A stretch of DNA of 64,000 bases from Odobenus rosmarus divergens. Taxonomy: Eukaryota > Chordata > Mammalia > Carnivora > Odobenidae. Shown piece after piece: positions 12,505 through 24,929 of this stretch (positions are counted from its first letter, which is position 1; the number at the start of each line of letters is the position of its first letter). Below the pieces are notes generated by a model. That model saw only the letters and a program-made list of their open reading frames with translations. It did not search any database and was not told the origin of the DNA. The position numbers were made by a program, and so were the translations under genes. The DNA lies in NCBI RefSeq assembly GCF_000321225.1, contig NW_004450266.1, positions 7,676,144 to 7,740,143 of the forward strand, read 5' to 3'.

Positions 12505-12668
12505 GGCGCCTGGGTGGCTCAGATGGTTGGGTGTCTGCCTTCGGTTCGGGTTATGATCCCGGAGTCCTGGACTCGAGTCCCGCATCGGGCTCCCTGCTTC
12601 TTGGGAGCCTGCTTCTCCCTCTGCCTCAAAAAAAAAAAAGAATAAATAAATAAAATCTTTAAAAAAAA
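12505..12668 (+). repeat. SINEC copy
   Basis: The copy starts GGCGCCTGGGTGGCTCAG and ends AATAAATAAATAAAATCTTT plus A. The TSD ATAAAACTTTG lies at 12494-12504 and 12669-12679. The block at 12628 covers the CT-rich region near the 3' end. Confidence 0.92.
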
Positions 12669-12679
12669 ATAAAACTTTG

Positions 12680-15640
12680 ACATGTCAGAAAAAAAAAAAA
12701 GCACCATTTAACTCCCAGTGTTGAAAAAAGCAAATGAAGAATGCTTTGGAAAAAAAAAAAAAACTTGGATACTGAGGTTCAGAGAAGCCAGCCTCTGAAA
12801 TCCATCCAGCAAAAAAAAAAAACGAAAGCACCATGGCTCAGATAGGTTGACTCCCAGCGCATTGCTCCCGTACTGAGCAATTCCAGCTGATTATTTAGGA
12901 GCAATAGGGGACATAATGTTGCCTCCAAAGGAAAAAAAAAAAAATTATATTCTACCAAGTCCAAGGGAGCTGAGACAGGGAGCAGGGGTGATCAAAAAAA
13001 AAAAATTCAGTCTACTCAAGCCCTCCTGATGCCCAGCACTCTTCCAAGGGCATTTTACTATCTCTGGTCCCATGACATTTCCACACAGTTAAAGGTGTTG
13101 CCAGAGCTATAGTCAAAAAAAAAAAAAACATTTTATGAGCTTGTTATTCACCCCTTAAGCTCCTTAATATGAAGTGAAAAAAAAAAAAAGCACAGCACAC
13201 ACCTAACTGATTCTGCTATAAAAAGGTTGCTGGACTCAAAAAAAAAAAATCCTTGCTTCTTTGTCTACACTGCTTTAATGGGGGTAATATAGATTTATAA
13301 AAAAAAAAAAGGTAAAAGACAGTTCAAATTTTTCTTGCTGGAGATTGTACAATTGTGTTAATTCCACCTTTCTCCTGCTGTCATGAATGATGACCTTTGT
13401 TTAACCTTTGGAACTTTTTCAAAAAAAAAAAACAATAATGTTAAGTGCTAAGGGACCCAAAGTTTCTACTTCATGCAATGGTAACGCACGTTTGGACCCT
13501 GGCTCTTCAGACTCCCTACTTTCACTTATAGAAGGTCTGTCAAAAAAAAAAAAAAGCTCTGGTGAATTAAGTCTCTGTTCTGGAAAAGGCTCTGTCCCCA
13601 AAGAAAAAAAAAAAATGCTATAGATGTGTACAACAACCTCAGCCTCTAGTCTCTTATCCACCGAACTGAAACAATAGCACTTGTCCGTATGGCTTATTGG
13701 ACTATTATTAGTGGCCACATGAAGAAAAAAAAAAAAACTTTACTCTCATTCCCAAGATATTTATTGAAACATTACTTAGAAATAGTAAAAAAAAAAAACT
13801 TTAAGAATGGCAAAAGAATACACAATATACAAGCAAGAGAGATTGTTAAAAAAAAAAAATGGACAATTTACCTAATTTCCTTTTATATTACAAAACGATT
13901 GAAGCTCAACTGAAGCTAAACTTATTTTATGTCTTCATGTTAAAAAAAATGGTGATGCTCATCCTTGTGAATGCCACTTAACAGCAGCTGAGTATGCATT
14001 TTACATTTGTCTTGGGCCATAGGACAGGGTAGGGGGACCAAGGTTCTTCAAAGAATGTGTATCGCAAAATAATTTGCACCTGGACTAAGATAAAAAAAAA
14101 AAACTCTTTTCTGAAGGTTACTCCTATTCTTCTCTTCCCAGTTTCTTGCCCTAAAAAAAAAAAAAACTTGGATATTAAAATGGGACACAATAAAAGAGTG
14201 AGAGTCCTCACTTCTGCATGGCAATTATGTGATGAAACTATTTGATAAATTGGTTCTTCAAATACTTGTATGACAAAAAAAAAAAAATGGGTCATGGTGC
14301 TAAGGATGAATCATCTTTTCTTTCCTCCTCCCACAAAAAAAAAAAAAGTGCCCATTTTATGTCCAATCCTAGGCTGGGCACAAGTTTCCCAACTCAAAAA
14401 AAAAAAAACTTAGTTGAGGACATAGGAATATAAACGTCCAACCACATTACAAAGACCAAAAAAAAAAAAATAAGAGTCCATGATACCTGCGTAGAGGAAG
14501 GGATGCTTGAATTGTCCTAAAAAAAAAAAAAGGAACCAACCAGATGGAAGAGAGATGGGCAGTGTCTTTGCTACAGAGGGAAGGGGGTGTCCAGGGCAGC
14601 ATTTGCATAAGAACGAGTGACAGTTCTCTAAATGGCAAGTAAAAAAAAAAAACTGGATCTACAAGGCTGCTCTAGCAGAGTGCACGTGATTACACAGCAG
14701 GAGCAGGCAAGAGGCCAGGTCTTTGAAGACCGGTGATGTTAAACCTTCCCCCATGGAGTAGAAAAAAAAAAAAACATCTGATGTGGGCAGGTGAAATCCA
14801 GAGACGGGAGACTTAGTGATAATAAAAAAAAAAAAGTGATCAAGTTCCTTAATTTCTTTACATATAAAATGATGAGAATACCATAAAAAAAAAAAAGTGG
14901 CATTGAGGCTTACATCTTTCAAAAGTGCTGAAGGTGAACAGACACAAAAAAAAAAAACCCCCTCCACAGTGCTTTAGATGTCACTTCTTCTCATTATCTC
15001 CAAGCCAAAAAAAAAAAAATTACCCCTTTCTCCTGAATATCAATAGTTTCTTCTTCCTTTCCCGATAAAAAAAAAAAAAAAAAGTAAAAGCCTGTCATAT
15101 AATTCCTATGGTTTCTACAAAAAAATCCAAAAAAAAAAAACATTCTCTTCTAGGTATGACCAGACTTGGCTTTTTCATTTAATAAGAAAAAAAAAAAAAA
15201 AAGATGTCTATAGCTTCTGCCTACCCTTAATGTTCCCACATTTTCTATTCAAAAAAAAAAAACTACATCCACCATCTTCAGAGACTGTTCATGTCAACAT
15301 CAGCAATCCTCAAAAAAAAAAAATTCACTGTTCTGTACCTTTTCTTCTCAGCAGTGCTGGGCCTGGTTGATTAAAAAAAAAAAAGTAAAATACTTCTTTC
15401 TCTTGGCTTCACTAACATCACAATTTGCGGACTAAAAAAAAAAAACTCCTGCTCAGTCTCCTGTGCTGACTCTGAATGGTGGACTACCCCCAGGAAAAAA
15501 AAAAAAGCCCTTTTCTGTACATTGGTTCTTTCAGTTGCTTGGCTTTCAATACCATAGACCAACACAACCACATCATCAGCCCCGTCCTTTCCCATGTCTT
15601 ATGAAAAAGTGAAATTAAAAAAAAAAAACCCTTCCTAGGT
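12680..15640. other. Unassigned sequence with A blocks
   Basis: About 3 kb in which I see no reliable gene or repeat, apart from scattered short L2/MIR-like words. Block density is high. Confidence 0.45.
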
Positions 15641-15649
15641 TTCTGACTT

Positions 15650-16120
15650 CATCAACTCTCCCCTTTGCTCATTACACAAAAAAAAAAAATTTGTTTTGTT
15701 TTTTAATTCTTTGAACACATAGGCTTGTTTCCTCCTGCCATAGGGACTTTGTGTTAGATGCTCCTCTGACTGGGAGTTTCTTCAACCAGTATTCACATGA
15801 AAAAAAAAAAACAGCCATTCCCTTTTCCAGACTTCCATGACTATCTCACATAAAGCGGTCAAAAAAAAAAAATTTCACATGATCTTATTCTAATTCTTTT
15901 AATAGCTGTTATTACTATCTGAAAAAAAAAAAATTATATCCTAATTGACTGTCTTCCCTTCACTCGAGTGTTTGCCCCATGAAAAAAAAAAAAATGTTTA
16001 TCTTGGTAATTGTTTTATTCCAGGTCCTAGGACACTGCCTGGCAAAAAAAAAAAATTAGTAAATATTTGAGAAAGGAATGAACAAATAAATGTTGGTTCT
16101 CTTCAAAAAAAAAAAAAGCA
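15650..16120 (+). repeat. L2 3' end
   Basis: TTTCCTCCTGCCATAGGGAC, GACTTCCATGACTATCTCAC, GACACTGCCTGGC and ATTAGTAAATATTTGAGAAA give the usual order of an L2 3' end. Eight grid slots are overwritten in it. Confidence 0.65.
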
Positions 16121-16129
16121 AATGATGTT

Positions 16130-18600
16130 TGAGTGAATGAATAAATAAGAATCACCACACTTGGCTTCTCTCAGTAGCCAGTGTTTACAAAAATCCATCA
16201 CATGCATTGTTTGGATTGCTCCATATGGTCTTCACTTGGGTCACTGAGTTTACTATGTCCTGAGTTTGTCCCACTGGCAAATCATCTTAATTTCTTTGCA
16301 ATCTTTGACCTTGTTCCTTTCATCCAGAAGGAAACAGAAGCAGTAATTAAAAAAAAAAAATAACTACGACTGCCCTTGAAGAGTTGGCTGCCCCTCTCTA
16401 TACTCTGAGAAAAAAAAAAAATCCTCCTGGTGTGGGGAAATTAGCAGACTTTCAGAAGAGGTTATCTTGGAATAAACTGGTATGGAGAGCAAGCTTTTTA
16501 TGTGCTTACACATGAGGCATGAGGTGGGCATGCTGCTAATGTGAAGGGGAAGATGGAAGAAAATTCAAGAGGAAGGGTTGCAGAAAGGAAAGAGTTAAGG
16601 AGATATATTTGGTTTCACATCCCAGGTTGGCTCTTCCTAACTGAAAGATCTTGAAAAAAAAAAAATTTGAATTTCAATTTCTTTATCTGTAAAGTAGGTA
16701 TTTTAATATTTAGTAAAAAAAAAAAACTGAGAAAGTAATTTAAAATCAATATTTCATTTTTTGTATCTAGTATATAAAAAAAAAAAATGTAGGTATTCAC
16801 TCTTAACAGCAACAACAGGGGCATCAGTAAAATTAATTCCCCATTCTAAGGATGGACTCACTCAAAAAATGATTTTGTTTATCAAACTGTTACATAGATT
16901 TTTTTGTTCAAAGCTTGTTTAAAGAGTAAAAAAATAAATAATTAAGGGTCTATATTTAAAAAAAAAAAAACATATTGGCCTGCATAATTTTGAGTTCATT
17001 TTCCTTATAGCTATGTATAAAAAAAAAAAAATGTAGTAGGTCACAATGAAATACTAGGCTCTCCCTTGCAGGGGACACTGAAAAAAAAAAAATCAGGTAA
17101 AAGTGCCATGTGGATGAATCCTTGAGCACTAGAATATTTCCAAAAAAAAAAAACCAGCTAATATAGTTGAGCAGATACAGTTTACCAGTATTCTGTGGAT
17201 TAAAAAAAAAAAAATTTACATGATATTCTATGAAGCAGGCATGATGATCACAGTTTGACAGATAAAAAAAAAAAAGTTCAGAGTGGTTAGTAACTGGCCA
17301 AGGTATAGGGCCAGTAATCAAATGAAAATCTGTATAACACCAAGGTTGGTTGCTATAGCCTTTGCTTCTTGTGTCTTTGTCTCAGCTGTGGTCACTTTAT
17401 GCTTAGCCCAGAAACTAAGTCCTACCTGTGTTACTCAAGTTGCCCAGACCATCTCTCTAGTAGTCACTGGGAACCTGGAAGGAGGTTGGCTCACTGAAAC
17501 AGTTTACTGACCATGAGACAGTGTGACTCTCTCATGTAAAAATCCCTGTACTTTTCCATCCATCTTTTAAAAAAAAAAAACTAGGATCCAAGAGAAGCAC
17601 TCCCCACCCAACGATAAACATAAGCTGGTAAAAATCATCAACTTGCAAAGACTTTTCCTTTGAGTTCTGTTCATGAGTGGACCTCCCTTGATCAGACTCC
17701 TTTATTTTAAGGCCATCTCGTGCCAGGCTACATGCTTCCAAACTTCTCCATAAAAAAAAAAAATAAGGACACAAAGTCTTCCACAAGAGCTTGGTCAAGT
17801 AAAATATAAATGTAGACGGCTCAGCTAGGGATCCTGTGATAGGTCCCAGAGAGAGAACAGGATCGCTGTGCTCAAAAAAAAAAAACATGCTGACAGCCGG
17901 GAGGTGCTGTGTTAGCCCTTTCCAAACGGTTGAAATGAAAGAATCTTCAAGGGTAAAGAAGTATAGACCTGCCTTCTCTCCTTTTAGGTCAGTTTAAAAA
18001 AAAAAAAGTAGAGAAAGTATTAAGGTTACTTTAAAAGAATTCCATTTTTGGTTATCATCCCTTTCTCTTTAATCACATTTGACATTTAATTGACAGACGA
18101 TGGACAGAGCTTTGAGGAAAAAAAAAAAACAAGGCATGGAAGGGAAGAAAGGTGGCCATAAGAAAAGAAGAATGAAAGAAAAAAAAAAAAAATAATAAGG
18201 TAAAGTAGGGGAAGAGAGGTAATATTCGTTTAGTGACTTAAAAAAAAAAAAAAATGCTGCTGAGATTCTGCCCAACCCAGAACAGTTCAGTGAATAGATA
18301 GTATTATTCATCTTTTAAATAGAAGAAACTGAGGGGTAGGCAGCAGACTGGATGTATCCCAGTCACACGGCTCATTGGGGGCAGAGTGTGGCCATAAATT
18401 TCTTTTCTCTCTTCTAACTCCATTCTTTCTCCTACAACTCCATGAGGGAAGTCATATTCTCCCTTTATTCAGAGAGAAGGGAAAAAAAAAAAAAAGTGAA
18501 CACATTTTTAAAATACTGACCTAAGTTTTAAATAAGTTTATTATTGGACTTCTCAGAAGTTTGACTTTACTAATCATGAGTCTACAAGAGTATATATATA
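16130..18600. other. Mostly unassigned sequence with A blocks
   Basis: MIR-like words occur near 17220-17345 (GGTTAGTAACTGGCCAAGG). Nothing else is recognised. Confidence 0.4.
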
Positions 18601-18605
18601 TATTT

Positions 18606-18792
18606 AAAAAAAAAAAATTTATTTGGCAGAGAGAGACACAGTGAGAGAGGGAACACAATCAGGGGGAAAAAAAAAAAAAGAAGCAGCCTTCCCGCTGAGC
18701 AGGGAGCCCAATGCAGGGCTCGATCCCAAAAAAAAAAAATCACGACCTGAGCCAAAGGCAGATGCTTAATGACTAAGCCACCCAGGCACCCC
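18606..18792 (-). repeat. SINEC copy
   Basis: On the plus strand it reads tail first (TTTATTTGGCAGAGAGAGAC) and ends with GCCACCCAGGCACCCC. Three A blocks interrupt it. The word CTACAAG on both sides may be a short TSD. Confidence 0.88.
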
Positions 18793-19380
18793 TACAAGTA
18801 AGAATATATTAAATAACATCCTGTTTAACCAACTCTTTGCTGATGGGAAAAAAAAAAAAAAAATCACTTTGTAGGACTTTGGAAATACACAGAGGAGTGT
18901 TTGTTTAGCTAGGACTAGACTAGTTCAAAACCCAAAGCTGAACCATGTTTATTATTTGATCTTAGTGAAAGAAAAAAAAAAAAGAGCTTTTTATCATTTG
19001 TATAAGGAAAATAATTTGTTGTCCTGACCTCAAAAAAAAAAAAAGGTAAAACATTGGGAGCCTCCCTATTATTGCAGAGGAAGACTACTTCTCAAAAAAA
19101 AAAAACAGGGAAGCTCTTGTGTCCACTGAATAAAGCCTCTTCTAGGGGTGGCAGGTGGGGAGGCAGCAGAACCCAAAACTGAGCAAATAAGCATAATCCT
19201 GGTTGTTCAGCTGTCAAAAAAAAAAAATGCTACTATCTTCTTTATATAAACTCTGGGCCTATCTTACTTGGACCCAAAGTCCAAACGAGCTGCCCCAATT
19301 GCATTGTATCTCTACATTTACCCACAAGCAGAGGACGAAAAAAAAAAAAAGACTTTCATCATGATTAAGAACATATAGAT

Positions 19381-19575
19381 GGGGACGCCTGGGTGGCTAA
19401 AAAAAAAAAATGTCTGCCTTCGGCTCGGGTCATGATCCCGGGGTCCTGGGATCGGGTCCTGCATCAGGCTACTTGCTCAGCGGGGGGCCTGCTTCTCTCT
19501 CTGCCTGCCACTCTCCCTGCAAAAAAAAAAAACCTCTCTCTGAAAAGTAAATAAGCAAAATCTTAACAAAAAAAA
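19381..19575 (+). repeat. SINEC copy; A block exactly replaces part of the head
   Basis: The sequence CGCCTGGGTGGCT is followed by 12 A and then TGTCTGCCTTCGGCTCGGG. In the family exactly 12 bases lie between these two anchors. The tail AAATAAGCAAAATCTTAAC is degenerate. Confidence 0.9.
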
Positions 19576-19599
19576 AGGAACAAAAAAAAAAAAACATAT

Positions 19600-19740
19600 A
19601 CACCATGTGGATCTGAATCTAACACAGCCACTTACTAGCTATAAAAAAAAAAAAAAGTTTAGATTCTCTGTGTCAGTTTCCTCACTGGGTTAAGGTAAAA
19701 ACTAAATTATTTATTGTGTGTAAAGCACTTTCCTTCCAGC
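19600..19740 (+). repeat. MIR fragment
   Basis: CACAGCCACTTACTAGCTAT, GTGTCAGTTTCCTCACTGGG and TGTAAAGCACTTTCC are MIR landmarks. Confidence 0.65.
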
Positions 19741-20039
19741 CCCCCTCCATTGCCCTATATCTTGCTTTTGGTTTTGTTTCCCTTTTTCCAAAGATAAAAT
19801 GAGTTCAATTCAAATTGAAGATGGCAGCTATAAGGGTGCCATGTTTAGTAGGGAATTCTTTACTATACTGTGTTCTGGAAGTGGGTAAAAAAAAAAAATA
19901 CAGGGTTGGCTGCAAGGTCACTTTCTGAGCAGTGGCTCTGGAAATGGGAAAAAGAATGGAATCCTCTGTCTGAAATCTTCCTTCTCTCTCTTTCCATGTG
20001 GCCTCCACTGATCCCCTCTGTCTGCTCCACTTGGCTTAA

Positions 20040-20290
20040 CATCTAATCCCAGTTACAACACTCAAGTCCAAAAAAAAAAAATTTCCAGAAAGTCTTCCCT
20101 ATCTGCCTCCAGGCTAAGTTGCGTGACCCCAAAAAAAAAAAAACTTGAGCACTTAACTGCACTTCTGTGATGGTGTATCTTCCTCAACAGAAAAAAAAAA
20201 AAACTGCTTCCCTGGAAAGCCCAGTGAAGAAAGAGACAAGGTCTCTCTTACCCTTCTGTCCCAACACATAGCACAGGCCCAGCAAATGGT
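20040..20290 (+). repeat. L2 3' end fragment
   Basis: CCAGAAAGTCTTCCCTATCT, CACTTAACTGCACTTCTGTG and ACACATAGCACAGGCCCAGC follow L2 order. Several A blocks lie inside. Confidence 0.6.
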
Positions 20291-21144
20291 GCAAATGAAA
20301 AACAACCACAGATAAAAAAAAAAAAGAATGTAAGTAACTTGTCCAAGTTAATTAGTGGCAACTAATCTGATTTCAAAAAAAAAAAACTTTTCACTAAGCC
20401 TCATTACCTCCTAACAAAATTGTTAGATTATACAGAAAAAAAAAAAATTCACCAATCAACTAACCTATTAACAAAGCCACCCTTATTTATTGAATTAAAA
20501 AAAAAAAATTCAGGGCAAAGCTAAGAAAATCTTTCAGTTCAGTTCATTTGAACAAAATTGATACTCTACATATGAACTTGGCATTGCATTTATGCTTATT
20601 CCTGAGGGGCCTGCAATCAAAAAAAAAAAAGTGACATGTTAATAGATAGTTTTGAACATTATAATGCTACAATAAAGACATGGAATCTATACAGTTCATA
20701 TGAAAACATTAATGAAAAGGATGTTACAACTGCACAACTTAAAAAAAAAAAATACTGACATGAAAGACTGAAGTATAAAACAAATGAATAATTCAGAAAA
20801 ATACCCATGAGCTTCTCTCTTGGGACTATTAACCTGCACTTAATATTTATTCATAATAAAGTCAGGCAAGCTTACATATTTCAGATAATCATGAAATAAA
20901 GTGTAAACAATCTTTTTACAGAGGGAAACAAATATTTTAAGCAGATGCAACTTTGAGTCTTCATATCATCTCTTTCCTGAGAAAAAAAAAAAAAAATTAA
21001 AGCAGAACTGTTGATTTGTAGCACCTGGTTTCAATTTGATTATACAAAAAAAAAAAAATTAAAGTCTGACAGTATCTACTATCCTTTAGCAAATGAAGTT
21101 CTAACTAAAAAAAAAAAAGGCAGGGGCTGGGGTAAGGCTTTTTT

Positions 21145-21164
21145 TGTGTGTGTGTGTGTGTGTG
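21145..21164. repeat. TG microsatellite
   Basis: About ten TG units. Confidence 0.9.
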
Positions 21165-21613
21165 GTCAAAAAAAAAAAAACCTCAGGGACTCAGCCTTAC
21201 TAAAACCTTTTAACCACTTCTACCTTCTAAAAAAAAAAAAACAGTACACTGGAAAGACTGTAGACTGGACAATCAGACAGATGTGGTTTAAATCTGAATT
21301 CTGACAGCTCCTAACTTATCTTGGCATTATATACTTCTTTGATATTGGGTTTCCTTCCCCTCAATGTGAGGCTCTATATAAATGAGATAAAATGTGTATG
21401 TTTCCTGATCAAAAAAAAAAAAAGAAAATGTTAAGTTTCTTCCAGCTGATTGTTGGCAAACACAGAAGTCTAAAAAAAAAAAAAAATAACTTAAATGAAT
21501 ACAAGTGGAAAGAGCATAGATGTATACAGAAGTAAAAAAAAAAAAAAGGTGGAGGACATGTGAGCATTCTAGAAGAAATTGTTGCTCATTTCTAGTTGAT
21601 TGTAATTTTTATT

Positions 21614-21811
21614 TTTATTTTTTAAAGATTTACTTATTTGAGGGGTAGGGGAGTGAAAAAAAAAAAAGAGAGGGGCAAAGGGAAAGGGAGAAAGAATCCT
21701 CAGAGTCCCCACGGAGCCAGGAGAAGCAGGGCTTAATCCCAGTACCCTGAAATCACGACCTGAGCCAACAGAGAGTGAAAAAAAAAAAAGACTCAGCCAC
21801 CCAGGTGTCCC
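21614..21811 (-). repeat. SINEC copy, diverged
   Basis: It begins with TTTTTAAAGATTTACTTATTTGAG and ends ACTCAGCCACCCAGGTGTCCC. Flanks TGATTGTAATTTTTAT and TGATTGTTATTTTTAA form a TSD with two mismatches. A blocks lie inside. Confidence 0.85.
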
Positions 21812-21829
21812 TGATTGTTATTTTTAAAT

Positions 21830-24440
21830 GCTAATTTGAAAAAAAAAAAAAAAAGGATAACTTCATGTCTTTTCAAAGTCATACGAGAGCATTGTCTTAA
21901 AAAAAAAAAAAAAGATTATTTACTTCTCTATGGGCATGTATTTTGCTTGTTTTGACATTTAAAAAAAAAAAAGGCCCAAACTGTGAAATTACTTGTTACT
22001 TTTTCCAGTAGAAAAAGGTGTTAGTTTTGTTGTCATGTAGGTCATGGACCAGTTTTGTATTTGAATGTAGCAATGTATTCTAATATTCTTTCTGTGATGC
22101 CTGTACATACTCAGCTCTGCAAATACCCTTTGAACCAACTTTATTATATGCTAGTTTCCTTATTAATGAATTAAATTAATCTTTAGAACCTGTTCACTCT
22201 ATAGAAAAAAAAAAAATCCTCTTAATCTTTGTTGAATATTATACTTTGATGCTTGCAAGTGTTGTCATGGTTATTGTCTCTAGTCTGTGGCTTCTGAATC
22301 CATTTTTTTACATTTCTATTTCTTCTAAAAAAAAAAAACTGCTCAATTTTGTCTTAAATTCTAGCTCTAATGTATAATCCTAAACCTAAATCATCTATCC
22401 TTGAGAACAATAAACGAGAAACACTGGCCATTCAAATACAGACCAAGCAAAAAAAAAAAAATTTACATCTCTGGAGATCTGAAGAGAGACACCGGTTACT
22501 ACGTATCTCTCCGATTCCACAAAAACAGTGGGCTCAGGACCTTTCACTAATTCCTACAGAATTTCATAGGAAAAAAAAAAAAATATGATTTCCGTGGAAA
22601 GTGGTATTTTTCTCTCGGTCGGTAATTTTAAAAAAAAAAAAAATTAACTTCCTAGGAGATTCAAAATTTAATACTTAAATGAGAACTACCTTAAAAAAAA
22701 AAAATCAGTTTGAGGGACATGGATTTTAGAATCCTACAAATCAAATTCAACTAAAAAAAAAAAAATAATGCTATCAGAAGGTAGACAAAACTACAACGTA
22801 ACTTCTCTTAACTTAAAAAAAAAAAAGCCTCTGAAGATAAGGCTATTACTGTCCTAACGTGGTTGTAGAGATTAAAAAAAAAAAAAAATATGCAATCACA
22901 TAGCAGGGTGCCCTGCATTTAGTAGATAGTCTCTTCACTTACCCTTCTGCCCTGTCTGCCTTTCTTCTTAAATTCTTTTAATAGAACCTCTGCTACTAAA
23001 AAAAAAAAAAGCTAAGATTACTGAGCATATATTTTATGTCAGGCATTGAACTTATATAAAAAAAAAAAAATTTAAAACGCAAATATGGTATTTAGAAAAA
23101 TGAAAAATACAGTTTCAAAAAAAAAAAAAAATTGATGGTCAATATACAATGCCTGAATGGACTAAATGAACACATTTGTGAATTGTTTGGCTGAGTCTCT
23201 ACAGAAAAGCCTCATATTTCACATTGGTTTTCCCTTCTATAAAAAAAAAAAAACATTCCATTTTCAGCATAAATATTTCCACATGCATATGAATTATTCC
23301 ACAAAAAAAAAAAATCTCATGCTTTCAGATTTTAAACATCCTAGGAGGAATAATTCATAATTATATACAATAATCCACAGACTTTGCAACTCAGACTTTC
23401 TAAGTAAGATACCCAGGGTTATGAAAAAAAAAAAAAGACATAAGAGTGGATTTGGGTTCTGGCTCCATCATCAATTCACCAAATGAAAAAAAAAAAATAT
23501 ACAAGGTCTATGAGTAATGAGGCCCTTGAGAAACAAGGATGGTGGGGTCCATGACACAGGCTGCTGTGAAGAGTACATGAGAAATCAGGTAAAGTGTTGA
23601 CACACGCAAAAAAAAAAAAAAGTCAGATTTTTAAAAATACATATATTACTATCTCACAATGCTGCACTAAAAAAAAAAAATTGTTTTGTGAATGGTGGTT
23701 CATTCATTCCATGCTGACTACTATAATAAAAGCATCAAAGATTATGATTGTACTGGACTCTTGTTGGATGCTTCTCCTGAATTCAGGGTGAAAAAAAAAA
23801 AACCCCGTTTATTTCTAGAAGTAATAACATATTTTCAGAACTTTTCATAGCAAAAAAAAAAAAGTTAAAAGAGCTCAATTTAAATGAAATTCTAGCAAGC
23901 ACTAGTAATTGTTTAAATTTGATATTTCATCAGAGCAAATGCTGTGGATTAAGTATAAATTCAAAGGTATAATAAAAAAAAAAAAACTAGTTCTTACTTG
24001 TATGTTAAATTGAATTGATTTTACAGTGAAAATGAAAAAAAAAAAAAACTCTGAGCTAAGCATCAGGAAGAGACTTTCACCTCTCAGTTACCTCTATTTT
24101 TAGTGTCAAAAATACCTACTGATTAGTAGCTTCCCCTATCGGCATCTGCTTAGTAAAAAAAAAAAAAATACTTTTTCTCACAATGTGTTTGGAGTGATTC
24201 TCAGATTTTAGCCCTGCACACAAGAACCTCTAGTCCCTGGAACACTACAATATTCAAACAGATGCAGAGTCCTTTCACAAAAAAAAAAAATAAATGCAAA
24301 GTAAATCTCCTGCTCAATAATCTTAAAATTATTCCTCACAAAAAAAAAAAAGACAATGTAAGTTTGACCTGATGTGGATAAGTGACTTAAGAAAACTTAA
24401 AAAAAAAAAAAACTGGAAATTCTGTGTCTAATATGGCTGA
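21830..24440. other. Mostly unassigned AT-rich sequence with A blocks
   Basis: Apart from the short Ig-like frame at 22370-22550, I see no gene or named repeat. Fragments near 22890 and 23040 (TAGCAGGGTGCCCTGCATTT, GTCAGGCATTGAACTTATAT) may be MIR remnants. Confidence 0.4.
22370..22550 (+). other. Short open frame with an Ig-like motif, interrupted by an A block
   Basis: The frame ending at TAA 22548-22550 reads ISGDLKRDTGYYVSLRFH after the block at 22449-22460. The pattern Asp-Thr-Gly-Tyr-Tyr preceded by a Leu four residues upstream resembles the F-strand region of immunoglobulin V-type domains. No conserved Cys follows, and the upstream part is not recognisable. It may be a pseudogene remnant or coincidence. 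Confidence 0.12.
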
Positions 24441-24449
24441 GTAAGCTCT

Positions 24450-24920
24450 TACCAGATGTGACTGTTCATAACAGCATTATTTATTACAGGCAAAAAAGTA
24501 GAATCAATCTGAGTACCAACTGAAAAAAAAAAAAACAAATTGTGGCATATCCACATAATGACATACTGTTCAGCAATATAAAGGAACTACAGACACATTT
24601 GAACATGAATGAACCTCAAAAACTTTATGCTAAGTGAAAAAGTTCAGATGAACAGGCAACATATTCCATTTAGATAAAATAGCCCAAAAAGACAAGAGAG
24701 AGAAAAAAAAAAAAAAAAGTTGCCTGGGGCTGGGGCTGCAATGAGGACAGTAGAGATTTCTGTAGGAAAAAAAAAAAAGTTCTGAAACTGGACTGTGGTG
24801 ATGGCTTCATGAATCTGTACATTCACTACAAATCACTGAATTGTACACTCAAAACGGTGAACTTAATGGTATGCAAATACCTCAAAAAGGTATTAAAAAT
24901 AGGCAAATGGGAATTATGTA
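24450..24920 (+). repeat. L1 3' end fragment
   Basis: CATAACAGCATTATTTATTAC, ATGAATGAACCTCAAAAAC and TGAATTGTACACTCAAAAC are typical of the ORF2 end and 3' UTR of old mammalian L1. A blocks and indels break every frame. Confidence 0.75.
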
Positions 24921-24929
24921 ACTGAAAAA

